From positions 1-5,713 of the forward strand of contig JAKMGR010000437.1 in the NCBI GenBank assembly GCA_022424805.1: DNA of 5,713 nucleotides, written 5' to 3'. Below, piece after piece: positions 5,173 through 5,713 of this stretch. The stretch comes from Verrucomicrobiales bacterium (GTDB lineage Bacteria > Verrucomicrobiota > Verrucomicrobiia > Verrucomicrobiales > DEV007). Under the pieces are notes generated by a model. That model was not told the origin of the DNA, searched no databases, and was given only the letters and a program-made list of their open reading frames with translations. Numbering within the stretch: the first letter of the stretch is position 1; every line of letters starts with the position of its first letter. A program made the position numbers and the translations under genes.

Positions 5173-5713
5173 TGATTCCGGCGAGGTGAAATCCGGAAGC
5201 TTGCGAAGTGGTCCGGACTTTCCGTTCTACGCCGTGCTTTTCGGAATCTCCGGAATGTATCTGCTGCTGATCATCGGCATGCTGAGTGCCGATCTCTGGT
5301 ATGCCATTACCACGGTAGACGGAGCCCGGCTGCAAAGTTTGCTGATGGATAAAAACATCCTCTCTTCCATCAAGCTCACCTTGTTTACCTGCACGGTATC
5401 CGCACTGCTTTCGGTGTTGGTTGCGATACCGGCAGGCTATCTGCTCTCGCGCTACCAGTTTCGAGGAAAGGCTCTCCTCGATGCGGTGTTAGATATTCCC
5501 ATCGTGTTGCCGCCTCTCGTCGTCGGCTTGAGCCTCCTCATTCTTTTTAACAAGATGCCGCCGTGGGGGAAATCATTCGAGGAACTTCTCGGGCACAATT
5601 TCACCTACAATGTTCCGGCCGTGATTCTCGCTCAATTTACCGTCGCCTGTGCTTTTGCGGTGCGAACGATGCGGAATACCTTCGACCAGATCAGTCCCCG
5701 GGCCGAGCAGGTC
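5156..5713 (+). CDS. modB: Molybdate/tungstate-type ABC transporter permease (ModB-like), N-terminal part
   Basis: The frame is open from ATG 5156 to the window end, giving 186 residues without a stop. A hydrophilic Ser/Gly-rich leader of about 20 residues precedes the first membrane helix (about 22-45). Further helices lie near 68-97, 112-131 and 157-175. The family signature is clear: S-I-K-L-T-L (71-76), A-I-P-A-G-Y-L-L-S-R (90-99), F-R-G-K-A-L-L-D-A (102-110), then D-I-P-I-V-L-P-P-L-V-V-G (113-124), as in ModB and related CysT/CysW/WtpB permeases. The last residues, S-P-R-A-E-Q-V, are where the cytoplasmic EAA coupling loop for the ATPase begins, so the loop itself and the remaining helices lie outside the window. 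It overlaps the binding-protein gene by 17 bases in another frame, and an ATPase gene (modC) is expected downstream. ModB is preferred because of the adjacent ModA-like gene. Confidence 0.85.
   Translation, partial: MGRASSDSGEVKSGSLRSGPDFPFYAVLFGISGMYLLLIIGMLSADLWYAITTVDGARLQSLLMDKNILSSIKLTLFTCTVSALLSVLVAIPAGYLLSRYQFRGKALLDAVLDIPIVLPPLVVGLSLLILFNKMPPWGKSFEELLGHNFTYNVPAVILAQFTVACAFAVRTMRNTFDQISPRAEQV

Overview
The window is about 5.7 kb of densely coding bacterial DNA with moderate GC. It carries part of what looks like a molybdate/tungstate-type ABC uptake locus mixed with membrane-anchored proteins of unassigned function. The likely source is the Planctomycetota-Verrucomicrobiota group, more likely Verrucomicrobiota. 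The grounds are the C-terminal end of a PQQ-like beta-propeller protein, two proteins whose predicted mature form starts Cys-x-(I/V)-P-V-F-R-Y-A-L-(D/E)-R-W, weak Shine-Dalgarno sequences, and overlapping genes. This is inference from protein style; no rRNA or other phylogenetic marker is present.

Layout, left to right. Positions 1-258 (+) hold the end of a beta-propeller protein cut by the window edge. Positions 277-1083 (+) encode a signal-peptide protein with a single C-terminal membrane anchor (copy A). Positions 1080-2291 (+) overlap it by an ATGA and encode an N-terminally anchored protein with two ModA-like regions: a shortened first one and a full second one with a cluster of four cysteines. 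Positions 2292-2525 are a convergent intergenic gap with three small hairpins. Positions 2526-3578 (-) encode a longer paralogue of copy A (copy B). Positions 3579-3664 are a short divergent promoter region. Positions 3665-4408 (+) encode a MoeB/ThiF-like protein with an apparently degraded ATP site but an intact Cys4 zinc site. Positions 4384-5172 (+) encode a ModA-like lipoprotein. Positions 5156-5713 (+) hold the first 186 codons of a ModB-like permease, cut by the window end just before its EAA loop.

The last three genes form a tightly overlapping operon: MoeB-like, binding lipoprotein, permease. The expected ATPase (ModC) would lie beyond the right edge. The left three genes form a second co-directional group. 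The duplicated membrane protein, the second ModA-like protein and the MoeB-like protein without key ATP-site residues are not part of a textbook modABC operon. They make this a plausible variant oxyanion-uptake or sensing locus. The link between the two halves is inferred from adjacency and from the shared ModA-like content; nothing here proves the substrate.
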